Positions 29,137 to 38,201 of a DNA stretch of 64,000 nucleotides are shown here, in pieces (the first letter of the stretch is position 1; the number at the start of each line of letters is the position of its first letter). Origin of the DNA: Actinomycetota bacterium (GTDB lineage Bacteria > Actinomycetota > Actinomycetes > S36-B12); the NCBI GenBank assembly GCA_016870195.1, contig VGCC01000010.1:1-64000 (forward strand). Direction: 5' to 3'. Both the position numbers and the translations under genes were made by a program. The notes under the pieces were generated by a model. That model was not told where the DNA came from, made no database searches, and worked only from the letters and a program-made list of their open reading frames with translations.

Positions 29137-29748
29137 ATGCCGAGTGGGGACACGCGCACCGACGCCGAACTCCTCGCTGCACACATCGATGGCGATCCCC
29201 GGGCATTCTCCGAACTCGTATCGCGTCACCGCGATCGTCTGTGGGCGGTCGCCTTACGCACCACCGGTGATCCGGAGGAAGCCGCGGATGCGCTCCAGGA
29301 TGCTCTGATCTCAGCGTTTCGCCGGGCGTCCTCCTTCCGGGGAGAGTCCGCGGTGACCACCTGGCTGCACCGGATCGTGGTGAACGCGAGTTTGGACCGG
29401 TTGCGCCGTCGCTCGGTCCGGCAGGCCGGCCCGATCCCGGAGGACGAGGTGGGGGTCAGCGCACCTGTCGTGGGGAACAACCACGACGCGATCGAGGCGG
29501 CCGAGCTGCGCTGGGAGATCACCCGCGCCCTGGCGGAGTTGCCCGAGGCCCAGCGGGAGGCCGTCTACCTGGTCGATGTCGAGGGGTACTCGATCGAGGA
29601 GGCGGCGACAATCCTGGACTGCCCGACGGGCACGGTGAAGAGCCGCTGCTCGCGGGGCCGGGCCAAGTTGGCCGAAACTCTCGGGTTTTTACGGAACCCG
29701 AACATGGAGTCCCCCGTCACACGACCGGAAGGCGGTGGGAATGGCTGA
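29137..29748 (+). CDS. sigM: RNA polymerase sigma factor SigM (ECF family)
   Basis: DAELLAAHIDGDPRAFSELVSRHRDRLWAVALRTTGDPEEAADALQDALISAFRRA; region 4 IEEAATILDCPTGTVKSRCSRGRAKLAE. Confidence 0.9.
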   Translation: MPSGDTRTDAELLAAHIDGDPRAFSELVSRHRDRLWAVALRTTGDPEEAADALQDALISAFRRASSFRGESAVTTWLHRIVVNASLDRLRRRSVRQAGPIPEDEVGVSAPVVGNNHDAIEAAELRWEITRALAELPEAQREAVYLVDVEGYSIEEAATILDCPTGTVKSRCSRGRAKLAETLGFLRNPNMESPVTRPEGGGNG

Positions 29749-30499
29749 CGAACTGGATCCGCAGTTGGATCCCGAGGTCGAGGCGCGCGTGCTCGCTGCG
29801 CTGTCCCGGCTGCGCCCGGATGCCGACGTCGACCCACCGATTCCCCCGGCCGTGTGGGCGCGGATGGAGCGAGCGCTGGCCCACGAGTCCGGGCTACGCA
29901 CCGGCGCCGTGGTGGAACTGGCCCCGCGCCGGCGGACGCTGACGTGGGCCGGACCCCTGGTCGCAGTCAGTGCCGTGGTTCTCGGCATCGTCGTGATGAC
30001 GAACCTTCCGGGCCGGCAGGCCGATGTCGTGGCCGATGCGGAAACTGCGGTGGCCGCTGCCGCCCCGAAGGCAGTTCTCCAGGCCGGGTTCGTGCCACCG
30101 GCCATGACGGTGATCGACTCCTCCGAGGACTTCACTCCCACGTCCTTACGTGCCGGCGTGACCGCCGTGCTGGGGAAGTTCGGTGTGCGGTCCATGGGTG
30201 ACCTGCAGAAGATGGCCTCCGCATCCCCGGCTCCCGACGTCGACCTCCCCACCCTGCGCGAGTGCGTCACGGACTTGACCAAGTCCCCCACCTCGCAGGC
30301 ACTGATCGTCATCCGGGCCAACTACGACGGGGCCGAGGCGGGTGTGGTGGTGATCCCGGCGGTGATGATGGGTGACATCAGCACCGTGGACATGTCGCAG
30401 ATCTCCGACCCGACCCTGCATATCTTCGTGGTGGGTCCGCAGTGCGGGGCGCAGCCGGCGCAGGTGATCTCGCACGTCCTGCACGCCGTCGGTCAGTAA
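29741..30499 (+). CDS. putative anti-sigma factor / membrane protein partner of SigM
   Basis: 8-bp overlap with sigM; one TM (AGPLVAVSAVVLGIVVM) after a 70-aa cytoplasmic segment. Confidence 0.6.
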   Translation: MADELDPQLDPEVEARVLAALSRLRPDADVDPPIPPAVWARMERALAHESGLRTGAVVELAPRRRTLTWAGPLVAVSAVVLGIVVMTNLPGRQADVVADAETAVAAAAPKAVLQAGFVPPAMTVIDSSEDFTPTSLRAGVTAVLGKFGVRSMGDLQKMASASPAPDVDLPTLRECVTDLTKSPTSQALIVIRANYDGAEAGVVVIPAVMMGDISTVDMSQISDPTLHIFVVGPQCGAQPAQVISHVLHAVGQ

Positions 30500-30532
30500 C
30501 CCCTTCTCACTAGACTCGAACGAGGATTCCTG

Positions 30533-30548
30533 ATACCCCCTGGGGTAT
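30533..30548. promoter_or_regulatory. CsoR/CstR-like operator palindrome ATACCCC-CT-GGGGTAT overlapping the trxB promoter -10 (TATACT 30546-30551)
   Basis: Perfect 7-bp inverted repeat; extra half-site ATACCCC at 30565-30571. Confidence 0.55.
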
Positions 30549-30589
30549 ACTCAACAGCCTTGTGATACCCCTTCGAGCCAAGGACGACC

Positions 30590-31516
30590 GTGAGCGACAT
30601 CCGCAACGTGATCATCATCGGGTCCGGTCCCGCCGGCTACACCGCTGCGGTCTACACGGCGCGCGCGCAACTCGCGCCGCTGCTCTTCGAGGGCTCGGTC
30701 ACCGCGGGCGGCGCCCTGATGAACACCACCGAGGTGGAGAACTTCCCCGGGTTCAGTGACGGAATCATGGGTCCGCAACTCATGGAGCAGATGCGGGCGC
30801 AGGCCGTGCGCTTCGGTGCGGAGATCCTCACCGACGACGTCGTGTCCGTCGATCTCTCCGGCGAGATCAAGAGTGTGACCGACGGATCCGGCAATTCCTA
30901 CCAAGCGCGCAGCGTCATCCTCGCGATGGGATCGGGCTACCGCGAACTCGGCCTCCCGAACGAGAAGCGGCTCTCCGGCCACGGTGTCTCGTGGTGCGCC
31001 ACGTGCGATGGCTTCTTCTTCCGCGGTCAGGACATCGCCGTGGTCGGTGGGGGCGACTCCGCGGCCGAGGAGGCCACCTTCCTCACCCGCTTCGCCGACA
31101 GGGTCTACCTGATCCACCGCCGCGAGGAGTTGCGTGCGAGCAAGATCATGGCCGAGCGCGTGCTGAGTAACGAGAAGATCGTCCCGGTCTGGAATTCCGA
31201 GGTCGTCGACGTCCTCGGTGACGCGAAGGTCAGTGGCATCACCCTGCGCAACACGGTCTCCGGTGAGACGAGTGACCTCGCCGTGACCGGGTTGTTCATC
31301 GCGATCGGGCACGATCCGCGCAACGAACTCGTCACGGGCCTCATCGACTTGGATGCGGAGGGGTACGTGGTCGTGGATTCCCCCTCCACCCGAACCTCCA
31401 TCCCGGGCGTGTTCGCGTGCGGTGACCTGGTCGACCACACCTACCGTCAGGCGATCACGGCGGCCGGAACCGGCTGCGCCGCCGCCCTCGACGCCGAACG
31501 TTTCCTGTCCCACTAG
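30590..31516 (+). CDS. trxB: thioredoxin-disulfide reductase
   Basis: [34 protein letters not shown] motif, [31 protein letters not shown]. Confidence 0.97.
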   Translation: MSDIRNVIIIGSGPAGYTAAVYTARAQLAPLLFEGSVTAGGALMNTTEVENFPGFSDGIMGPQLMEQMRAQAVRFGAEILTDDVVSVDLSGEIKSVTDGSGNSYQARSVILAMGSGYRELGLPNEKRLSGHGVSWCATCDGFFFRGQDIAVVGGGDSAAEEATFLTRFADRVYLIHRREELRASKIMAERVLSNEKIVPVWNSEVVDVLGDAKVSGITLRNTVSGETSDLAVTGLFIAIGHDPRNELVTGLIDLDAEGYVVVDSPSTRTSIPGVFACGDLVDHTYRQAITAAGTGCAAALDAERFLSH

Positions 31517-31553
31517 AGCCGCGTAGGCTCGGAACCGACGAGAAGGAGTTGCC

Positions 31554-31874
31554 ATGGGTGCCACACAGACCGTGACCGATGCCAGTTTTTCCGCAGACGT
31601 GTTGAACAGCGCCAAGCCGGTGCTGGTCGACTTCTGGGCCGAGTGGTGCGGTCCGTGCAAGATGGTCGCGCCGATCCTCGAGGAGATCGCGGCAGGCAGT
31701 GAGAACCTGGTGATCGCCAAGTTGAACGTCGACGAGAACCCGCAGACCGCGGCCTCCTACGGCATCACCTCGATCCCGACGATGAGCGTCTTCCAGGGTG
31801 GCCAGATCGTGAAGACGATCATCGGCGCCAAGCCCAAGGCCGCGCTGATGACGGATCTGCAGCCGTACCTGTAG
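31554..31874 (+). CDS. trxA: thioredoxin
   Basis: VDFWAEWCGPCKMVAPILEEIA, YGITSIPTMSVFQGG. Confidence 0.97.
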   Translation: MGATQTVTDASFSADVLNSAKPVLVDFWAEWCGPCKMVAPILEEIAAGSENLVIAKLNVDENPQTAASYGITSIPTMSVFQGGQIVKTIIGAKPKAALMTDLQPYL

Positions 31875-31876
31875 TC

Positions 31877-32914
31877 ATGCTCCGCCTTGGATCTACCGGG
31901 GCGGCCGTCGCGGAGGTGCGCGCGCGGCTCGCGCATCTCGGACTCATCACCGACACCACCGCCGATCCCGAGGTGTTCGACGAGGACCTCGACCGCGCCG
32001 TGCGCACCTTCCAACAGGAACGTGGCATCGGTGTCGACGGCATCGTCGGCCCGGTCACCTTCCGCCGACTCGATGAAGCACGCTGGCAACTCGGTGACCG
32101 CGTTCTCTCCTATATCCCCGGCCGGATGATGACCGGCGACGATGTCGTGCAACTACAGCGCCGGCTCAGCGAACTTGGCTTCGATGCGGGACGCCTCGAT
32201 GGCATCTTCGGGAAGAACACCGACCAGGCGCTGCGCGAATTTCAAGCGGGCGTCGGCGTCAACGCCGACGGGACGTGCGGACCCGGCACCTTCCGCGCCT
32301 TCGATCGACTTATCCGCACGGTGAGTGGCGGTGACGCCCGAGCGCTACGCGGCCACGTAACCCTCGGTGCCCTGCAGACCGGTGTTGCGGACAAGGTGGT
32401 GGTGATCGACGCCGCCGGTGATGTGGATGCGGAGTTGTGTCATGCGTTCGCGGTGCGGGTGGAGGGAAGGCTCGCCGCCCTCGGCACCCAAGCGATCCTG
32501 AGTGGTCGACCCGGCGCAACGAATCCCGCGGAAGCCGAGCGCGCAGAGTTCGCAAACAGTGTTGGCGCCGACATCGTGGTCACCCTGCATGTCGACACCA
32601 GTGCCAGCTCAGAGCCCAATGGCATCGCCACCTTCTATTACGGCCACCCCGGCGGCGGGGTCCACTCCCACTCCGGTCGCATGCTCGCGGAGGCCCTGCA
32701 CGACGAACTCACCCACCGCACCGATCGCCTCGACTGCGGCGTCCACCCGCGCACCTGGGACCTGCTCCGCCTCACCCGGATGCCCGCGGTGCGCGTGGAG
32801 CTCGGCTACATCTCCAACGCGGCCGACGCCCAGCGACTACGCAGCGCCGGATTCCAGGATGCGGTGGCCGAGGGTGTGGCTGCGGCGATCACCCGGGTGT
32901 GCTCTCCGAGGTAG
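31877..32914 (+). CDS. cwlM: CwlM-like N-acetylmuramoyl-L-alanine amidase-fold protein with PG-binding domains, no signal peptide
   Basis: Two PG_binding_1 repeats (FQQERGIGVDGIVGPVTFRRL; FQAGVGVNADGTCGPGTFRAF) and amidase_3 ADIVVTLHVDTS... VRVELGYISNAAD; position after trxA as in mycobacteria. Confidence 0.88.
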   Translation: MLRLGSTGAAVAEVRARLAHLGLITDTTADPEVFDEDLDRAVRTFQQERGIGVDGIVGPVTFRRLDEARWQLGDRVLSYIPGRMMTGDDVVQLQRRLSELGFDAGRLDGIFGKNTDQALREFQAGVGVNADGTCGPGTFRAFDRLIRTVSGGDARALRGHVTLGALQTGVADKVVVIDAAGDVDAELCHAFAVRVEGRLAALGTQAILSGRPGATNPAEAERAEFANSVGADIVVTLHVDTSASSEPNGIATFYYGHPGGGVHSHSGRMLAEALHDELTHRTDRLDCGVHPRTWDLLRLTRMPAVRVELGYISNAADAQRLRSAGFQDAVAEGVAAAITRVCSPR

Positions 32915-32925
32915 TCGAGACCCAT

Positions 32926-32947
32926 ACGGATGTCGCCACGCATCCGT
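32926..32947. repeat. short hairpin ACGGATG-N8-CATCCGT downstream of cwlM
   Basis: Perfect 7-bp inverted repeat; no T-tract. Confidence 0.4.
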
Positions 32948-32993
32948 GATGTAGCACAATCCCCCTTGCAGTCGCTGGACAGAGGGGGGTGCC

Positions 32994-34286
32994 ATGGCCG
33001 GATCCCGGCTCGACCCGTGGGTGGAGCACTACGCCGTGCGCGCCCGGGGCATGACCGCCTCGGAGATTCGTGCCCTGTTCTCCGTGGCCAGCCGTCCCGA
33101 GGTGGTGTCCCTGGCCGGGGGGATGCCCTACGTCTCCGCCCTCGACATGGACTCCCTCGCGGACACCGTCGCCGCGGTGATCCGGGAATCAGGCGCCCAA
33201 GCACTGCAATACGGATCGGGTCAGGGGGACGTCACCCTGCGCGAGCAGATCCTCGAGGTCACCGGTGAGGTGGGGGTGCGGGCGCACCCCGACGACATTA
33301 TCGTGACCACCGGTTCCCAGATGGCCCTGGATCTCGTGCCGCGGGTCTTCTGTGATCCCGGTGACGTCGTGCTGGTGGAGTCACCGTCGTATGTCGGTGC
33401 CCTGGGTGTGTTCCGCGCGTACCAGTGCGATGTCCGTCATGTGGCGATGGACGACAACGGTCTCGAACCGGTGGCACTGCAACAGGCGATCGATGATGCG
33501 CGCGCGGCCGGAAAGCGGATCAAGCTCATCTACACGATTCCGTCGTTCCACAATCCCGCAGGAATCTCGCAGGATCAGAAGCGGCGCGAACAGATCCTCG
33601 CCATCGCGCAGAACAACGGGATCCTCCTTCTCGAGGACGATCCCTACGGCCTGCTGGGCTTCGAAGGGGTTGCGCCGCAAGCGATTCGGGCCCTCGACGA
33701 TCAAGGCGTCGTGTATTTGGGAAGTTTCTCGAAGACCATCGCGTCGGGATTGCGCGTGGGATGGGCGGTGGCCCCGCACGGTGTCCGGGAGAAGCTGGTG
33801 CTTGCGGCCGAGGCCGCAACGCTGTGTCCGTCGAACTACGCACAACTCACCGTGAGTCAGTACTTGGCAACCCAACCCTGGCGCCAGCAGGTCAAGGTGT
33901 TCCAGGAGATCTACCGCGAGCGACGGGATGCGTTGCTCGAGTCACTGCAGGCGATGATGCCGGAGGGGACGCGGTGGACGATTCCCGCCGGTGGCTTCTA
34001 CTCCTGGGTGACCCTTCCCGCCGGACTCGATGCCACGAGCATGTTGCCGCGCGCGGTCGCCGCACTCGTGGCCTACGTGCCCGGGACCGGGTTCTATGTC
34101 GACGGCCAGGGCCGGCAGAACCTGCGGTTGTCCTACTGCTACCCGGAGCCCGACCGGATCCGCGAGGGCGTGCGCAGGTTGGCTGGTGTGATCGAGACCG
34201 AGCTCGAACTCGCCCGGACATTCGGCACGGCCGAGTCCCTGCACCAGCCCACCGGTGAGTCCACACCGGCACCGGACCTGGCCTGA
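32994..34286 (+). CDS. PLP-dependent aminotransferase class I/II
   Basis: VSLAGGMPYVSAL, LQYGSGQGDVTLREQI, YTIPSFHNPAGIS, LGSFSKTIASGLRVGW. Confidence 0.92.
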   Translation: MAGSRLDPWVEHYAVRARGMTASEIRALFSVASRPEVVSLAGGMPYVSALDMDSLADTVAAVIRESGAQALQYGSGQGDVTLREQILEVTGEVGVRAHPDDIIVTTGSQMALDLVPRVFCDPGDVVLVESPSYVGALGVFRAYQCDVRHVAMDDNGLEPVALQQAIDDARAAGKRIKLIYTIPSFHNPAGISQDQKRREQILAIAQNNGILLLEDDPYGLLGFEGVAPQAIRALDDQGVVYLGSFSKTIASGLRVGWAVAPHGVREKLVLAAEAATLCPSNYAQLTVSQYLATQPWRQQVKVFQEIYRERRDALLESLQAMMPEGTRWTIPAGGFYSWVTLPAGLDATSMLPRAVAALVAYVPGTGFYVDGQGRQNLRLSYCYPEPDRIREGVRRLAGVIETELELARTFGTAESLHQPTGESTPAPDLA

Positions 34287-35215
34287 TGCGCGTCCTCGTC
34301 CTCGCCGGTGGCCTCTCCCCCGAGCGCGATGTGTCGCTGCGTTCGGGTCGCCGGGTCGCCGAGGCCCTGCGCCTTGCCCGCCCGGACTGGGAGGTCGCCG
34401 AGGCTGACGTTGACGCGCAACTGCTGGACACGCTCACCCGACGCGCCCCCGACGCCGTTGTTCCACTCCTGCACGGGGCTGCCGGTGAAGATGGGTCGCT
34501 GCGGGACCTCCTCGACGCCCTCGGAATCGCCTACGTTGGCACCGACGGGGCCGGCGGCCGGCTGGCCTTCGACAAGCCGGTGGCGAGCACGCTCGTGCGC
34601 GGTGCGGGTATCGCGGTCCCAGACTTCCTGGTGCTCCCCCAGGCGACTTTCCGGGAACTCGGGGCCGCGCGCGTGATGTCCGCCATCGGTGCGCACATCG
34701 GTTTCCCGTTGGTGGTGAAGCCGACGCGGGGTGGTAGCGCACTCGGTGTTGCGATCGTGCACAGCGAGGCAGAACTCCCCGCCGCGCTTGTCGGTGCGTT
34801 CTCCTACGCCGACACCGCGATGATTCAGGCGTTCGTTGACGGGACGGAGATCGCTGCCGGAGTAATCGAAATCGATGGGTTGCCCACCGCGTTGCCGCTC
34901 GTGGAGATCGTCCCCGACGGCGCGCTCTACGACTACAACGCGCGCTACACCGCCGGCACCACGGAGTTCTTCTGCCCGGCCCGGGTCGACGACACGGTGG
35001 CAGCCCGGGTGCAGGAGGTGGCGCTGCGCGCCCATGCACTCCTCGGGCTTCGCCACCTCTCGCGCACCGACGTGATCGTCGATGCGGCAGGAACGGTGTC
35101 GTTCTTGGAGACGAATGCGGCACCGGGGATGACCGAGACGTCCCTGCTGCCGCAGGCGTTGGCTGCTGCTGAGTTGGATGCGGGCGAGACGATCGCCCAG
35201 ATCATCGCGCGCTAG
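34286..35215 (+). CDS. ddl: D-alanine--D-alanine ligase
   Basis: MRVLVLAGGLSPERDVSLRSGRRVAEAL, LLHGAAGEDGSLRDLL, VVKPTRGGSALGV, FLETNAAPGMTETSLLP. Confidence 0.93.
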   Translation: MRVLVLAGGLSPERDVSLRSGRRVAEALRLARPDWEVAEADVDAQLLDTLTRRAPDAVVPLLHGAAGEDGSLRDLLDALGIAYVGTDGAGGRLAFDKPVASTLVRGAGIAVPDFLVLPQATFRELGAARVMSAIGAHIGFPLVVKPTRGGSALGVAIVHSEAELPAALVGAFSYADTAMIQAFVDGTEIAAGVIEIDGLPTALPLVEIVPDGALYDYNARYTAGTTEFFCPARVDDTVAARVQEVALRAHALLGLRHLSRTDVIVDAAGTVSFLETNAAPGMTETSLLPQALAAAELDAGETIAQIIAR

Positions 35216-36162
35216 TCGATCAGGTCGACGATTCGCCGTAGATCCTCGATATCCGCGCACTCGATCACGAGTTGACCGCGTGATGTTGCGATGGCAAAAC
35301 CCGTTGTGCTGCAACGGGTATCGAGCGCATCACCCGATCGCGTAGTGAGCTCGTCGACGATCTCACCAACCTTCGGATCGCGTTGCTTGCGACGTCGTTC
35401 CTTCTTCTCGCGTGTAGTGCCGTCAGCATCGCCGAGAATGATCAACTCCTCGACGCTGCGCACACTCAAGCCTTCCGCAACGATCCGGTTGGCAAGTGCC
35501 TCCATCGCGGCCTCGTTGTCCAGTGACAACAGTGCCCGCGCGTGTCCCGCACTCAACACTCCGGCGGCGACGCGGTTCTGCACAGAGGCTGGCAGTTTCA
35601 ATAGGCGAATGGTGTTGGAGATCTGCGGACGCGACCGGCCGATCCGAGCGGCGAGTTCCTCCTGCGTGCAGCCGAAATCACTGAGCATCTGCGAGTAGGC
35701 AGCGGCCTCCTCGAGTGCGTTCAAGTCAGCACGGTGCAGGTTCTCCAGGAGTGCATCGCGCAACATCACCGCGTCGTCGGTGTGACGCACAAGTGCCGGG
35801 ATCGTGTCCCACCCGGCTTCCGTCGCGGCACGGAGTCGTCGTTCACCGGCGACCAATTCGTATCCGTCACCGCGCGGGCGCACGACGATCGGCTGGAGCA
35901 GACCCACCTCGCGTAACGAGAAAACGAGCTCCGCGAGGTCCTCGCTGTCGAAGACACGGCGTGGTTGTTGCGGATTCGGGGATACGCGCGCGATCGCGAT
36001 CTCGGCGTATCCGACGGCCGGTTGCGACTGCGGAGACGAAGCGGTGTCTGTGCGCGGTGCGGGTGCTTCATCGCGTGCGGGCTTCTCGCGTGCGGGTGTC
36101 ACACCCGCGGGTTCGGTGGGAATGAGCGCACCGAGTCCTTTGCCGAGTCCCTTCTTTGCCAT
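35212..36162 (-). CDS. parB: chromosome partitioning protein ParB
   Basis: GLGKGLGALIPTE, NPQQPRRVF, LVAGERRLRAA, LLENLHRADLNALEEAAAY. Confidence 0.96.
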   Translation of the reverse strand: MAKKGLGKGLGALIPTEPAGVTPAREKPARDEAPAPRTDTASSPQSQPAVGYAEIAIARVSPNPQQPRRVFDSEDLAELVFSLREVGLLQPIVVRPRGDGYELVAGERRLRAATEAGWDTIPALVRHTDDAVMLRDALLENLHRADLNALEEAAAYSQMLSDFGCTQEELAARIGRSRPQISNTIRLLKLPASVQNRVAAGVLSAGHARALLSLDNEAAMEALANRIVAEGLSVRSVEELIILGDADGTTREKKERRRKQRDPKVGEIVDELTTRSGDALDTRCSTTGFAIATSRGQLVIECADIEDLRRIVDLID

Positions 36163-36170
36163 GGCTCCTC

Positions 36171-36938
36171 CTAGTTCCCGACCAGCGCGAACTGCTCGGC
36201 GGCCTCGCGGTAGGCGACCGCGCCGGGTGACGACGGGTCATAGGTGAAGATGGTCTGCCCGTGACTCGGCGCCTCCGAGAGGCGTACGGACCTGGGGATG
36301 ATCGTGTCGAGGACGCGGGCACCGAAGTGGGTGCGCACCTCCTCGGCCACCTGACCCGCGAGTCGGGTGCGGCCGTCGTACATGGTCAGGATGATCGCCC
36401 CGACGGTAAGGTTTGGATTAAGGTGACTTTTCACCATATCTACCGTTTTGAGTAGTTGGGAGAGTCCCTCGAGGGCGTAGTACTCGCACTGGATCGGCAG
36501 CAGTACCTCGCGGGCCCCGACGAGGGCGTTGAGGGTGAGCAGCCCCAGGCTAGGCGGGCAGTCGATGAAGACGTAGTCATAGTTCCGCTCGAGGTCCTCG
36601 AGTGCGACCCGGAGGGCGAACTCCCGTCGATCCTGGGCGACCATCTCGATCTCCGCACCCGCGAGGTCCACGTCCGCAGGGGCACAGTCCAGGCCGGGAA
36701 TATCGGGGCAGGGAAGGATCACATCGATGAGTTCGGCCTCCCCGATCATCACCTCGTACATTCCCGCGGACTCTGATTCCCGGTCGTACCCCAGGGCGGT
36801 CGACGCATTCCCCTGGGGGTCCAGGTCGATCACCAGGACCCGGCAGGAGGGGGACGCCAGGGACGCGGCCATGTTGACCGCGGTCGTGGTCTTGCCGACC
36901 CCGCCCTTCTGGTTCGCCACCGCGATGACCCTGGTCAT
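36171..36938 (-). CDS. parA: chromosome partitioning ATPase ParA
   Basis: VIAVANQKGGVGKTTTAVNMAASLA, DLDPQGNASTALG. Confidence 0.97.
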   Translation of the reverse strand: MTRVIAVANQKGGVGKTTTAVNMAASLASPSCRVLVIDLDPQGNASTALGYDRESESAGMYEVMIGEAELIDVILPCPDIPGLDCAPADVDLAGAEIEMVAQDRREFALRVALEDLERNYDYVFIDCPPSLGLLTLNALVGAREVLLPIQCEYYALEGLSQLLKTVDMVKSHLNPNLTVGAIILTMYDGRTRLAGQVAEEVRTHFGARVLDTIIPRSVRLSEAPSHGQTIFTYDPSSPGAVAYREAAEQFALVGN

Positions 36939-36991
36939 ACTGCCCCTACAACCGGCCAGCCCAGTCCCGATGGCCTGCCCATGTCAGGTGA

Positions 36992-37007
36992 TGTTTCACG
37001 GGAAACC
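36992..37007. promoter_or_regulatory. parS-like site TGTTTCACGGGAAACC (14/16 to TGTTTCACGTGAAACA)
   Basis: Sequence match in the parA-rsmG intergenic region. Confidence 0.6.
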
Positions 37008-37074
37008 TCGGGCCAGCCCAGGCCTGAAGGTCGCGGGGTGGGCAGGGGGGCGGTCTGGGGGATGGGTGGCGTGA

Positions 37075-37731
37075 TCATTGCGGTGATTGTGCCGCAGAGA
37101 CCACCACGACGGTAGTCGGTGGGTCCACCACCCCGGTCCCGCAGAGCACCACCCGAGCGTGGTCGAGGCCGGATTCGTCGATTTCCTCCTGGGCGGAGGC
37201 ACCTTTGAGGGCGAGTAGGACGCCCTCGGGGGTGACCAGGGGCAGCGTCCAGGCGGCGAGTTTGGCCAGGGGTGCCACCGCCCGGGCGGTCGCCACTCCG
37301 ACCGGAACCCATCCGGTGCGCACCAGGTCCTCCGCGCGGCCGCGCTCCACCCGCACCCGATCCCCCAGGCCCAAAACCTCCAGGGCCTCACTCAGGAACG
37401 TTGCCCGCCGCAGCAGCGGCTCGACCAGGATGCACCGAATATCGGGTCGGGCGATCGCCCAGACCAGGCCTGGGAGCCCTGCCCCGGACCCCACGTCGGC
37501 CACGGTCGTCCCCTGCGGAATCAGGCCAAGGTTGGGGTCGGCGACCACGGCGCAATTCAGGACGTGCCGGTCCCAGAGGCGATCCGCCTCACGGGGCCCG
37601 ATGAGCCCGCGTTCGATTCCGGGCCCAGCCAGCAGGTTGTGGTAGGTCTCGAGGCCCGTCCGGGCCGGTTCCAGCCACCCGGGGAGTGCAGGGGTTTCCC
37701 GTGAAACCACGCTAGGGGAGCCGGACAACAA
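37075..37731 (-). CDS. rsmG: 16S rRNA (guanine527-N7)-methyltransferase
   Basis: [41 protein letters not shown]. Confidence 0.95.
   Translation of the reverse strand: MLSGSPSVVSRETPALPGWLEPARTGLETYHNLLAGPGIERGLIGPREADRLWDRHVLNCAVVADPNLGLIPQGTTVADVGSGAGLPGLVWAIARPDIRCILVEPLLRRATFLSEALEVLGLGDRVRVERGRAEDLVRTGWVPVGVATARAVAPLAKLAAWTLPLVTPEGVLLALKGASAQEEIDESGLDHARVVLCGTGVVDPPTTVVVVSAAQSPQ
37693..37708. promoter_or_regulatory. parS-like site (minus strand GGTTTCACGGGAAACC) inside the rsmG start region
   Basis: Shares a 15-mer GTTTCACGGGAAACC with the site at 36992-37007. Confidence 0.55.
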
Positions 37732-38188
37732 TGCGCCGGTTGGGCTCCTCGCCCTCGGACTCGCTCACCAGACCGGCGGCGGTGACCACGTCGTGGACCA
37801 CTTTGCGCTCAAAGGGGTTCATCGGCTCGAGCTTCAGGGGGGCGGCGGTCCGCTGCACCTCGGCCACCGCGGCCGCGGCAACCTCCTCGAGCGCCACGCG
37901 CTTGGCTGCGCGGAACCCGGCGATATCCAGCATGAGGCGTGAGCGCTCCCCGGTCTCCCGGGCCGCGGCTAGACGAGTGAGCTCTTGGAGGGCGTCGAGC
38001 ACCTCGCCGTCGTCACCGACCAGGTCCTTCAGGTCCCCGGGGTTCACTTCGAGGACGGACACCATGGCCCGATCCCCCTCCACGTCGATGTCGATGTCGC
38101 CATCGAGGTCGGCAATGTCGAGGAGTCCCTCGAGATAGTCCGCGGCGGCGTCGCCCTCGCGATCGAGCAGCGTCTGTTCCTCACTCAT
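37712..38188 (-). CDS. Jag/KhpB-like KH-R3H RNA-binding protein
   Basis: [61 protein letters not shown] ... [16 protein letters not shown]. Confidence 0.93.
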   Translation of the reverse strand: MSEEQTLLDREGDAAADYLEGLLDIADLDGDIDIDVEGDRAMVSVLEVNPGDLKDLVGDDGEVLDALQELTRLAAARETGERSRLMLDIAGFRAAKRVALEEVAAAAVAEVQRTAAPLKLEPMNPFERKVVHDVVTAAGLVSESEGEEPNRRIVVRLP

Positions 38189-38201
38189 GATGCTCCTAGG
38201 C

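Noticed and set aside
30551-31720. 389-aa minus-strand ORF opposite trxB
   Set aside because: Antisense shadow; trxB motifs on the plus strand are clear
36935-37312. Possible N-terminal extension of ParA carrying VSRET
   Set aside because: The ORF is in a different frame from parA and stops at the parA start; the VSRET arises from the parS-like DNA sequence
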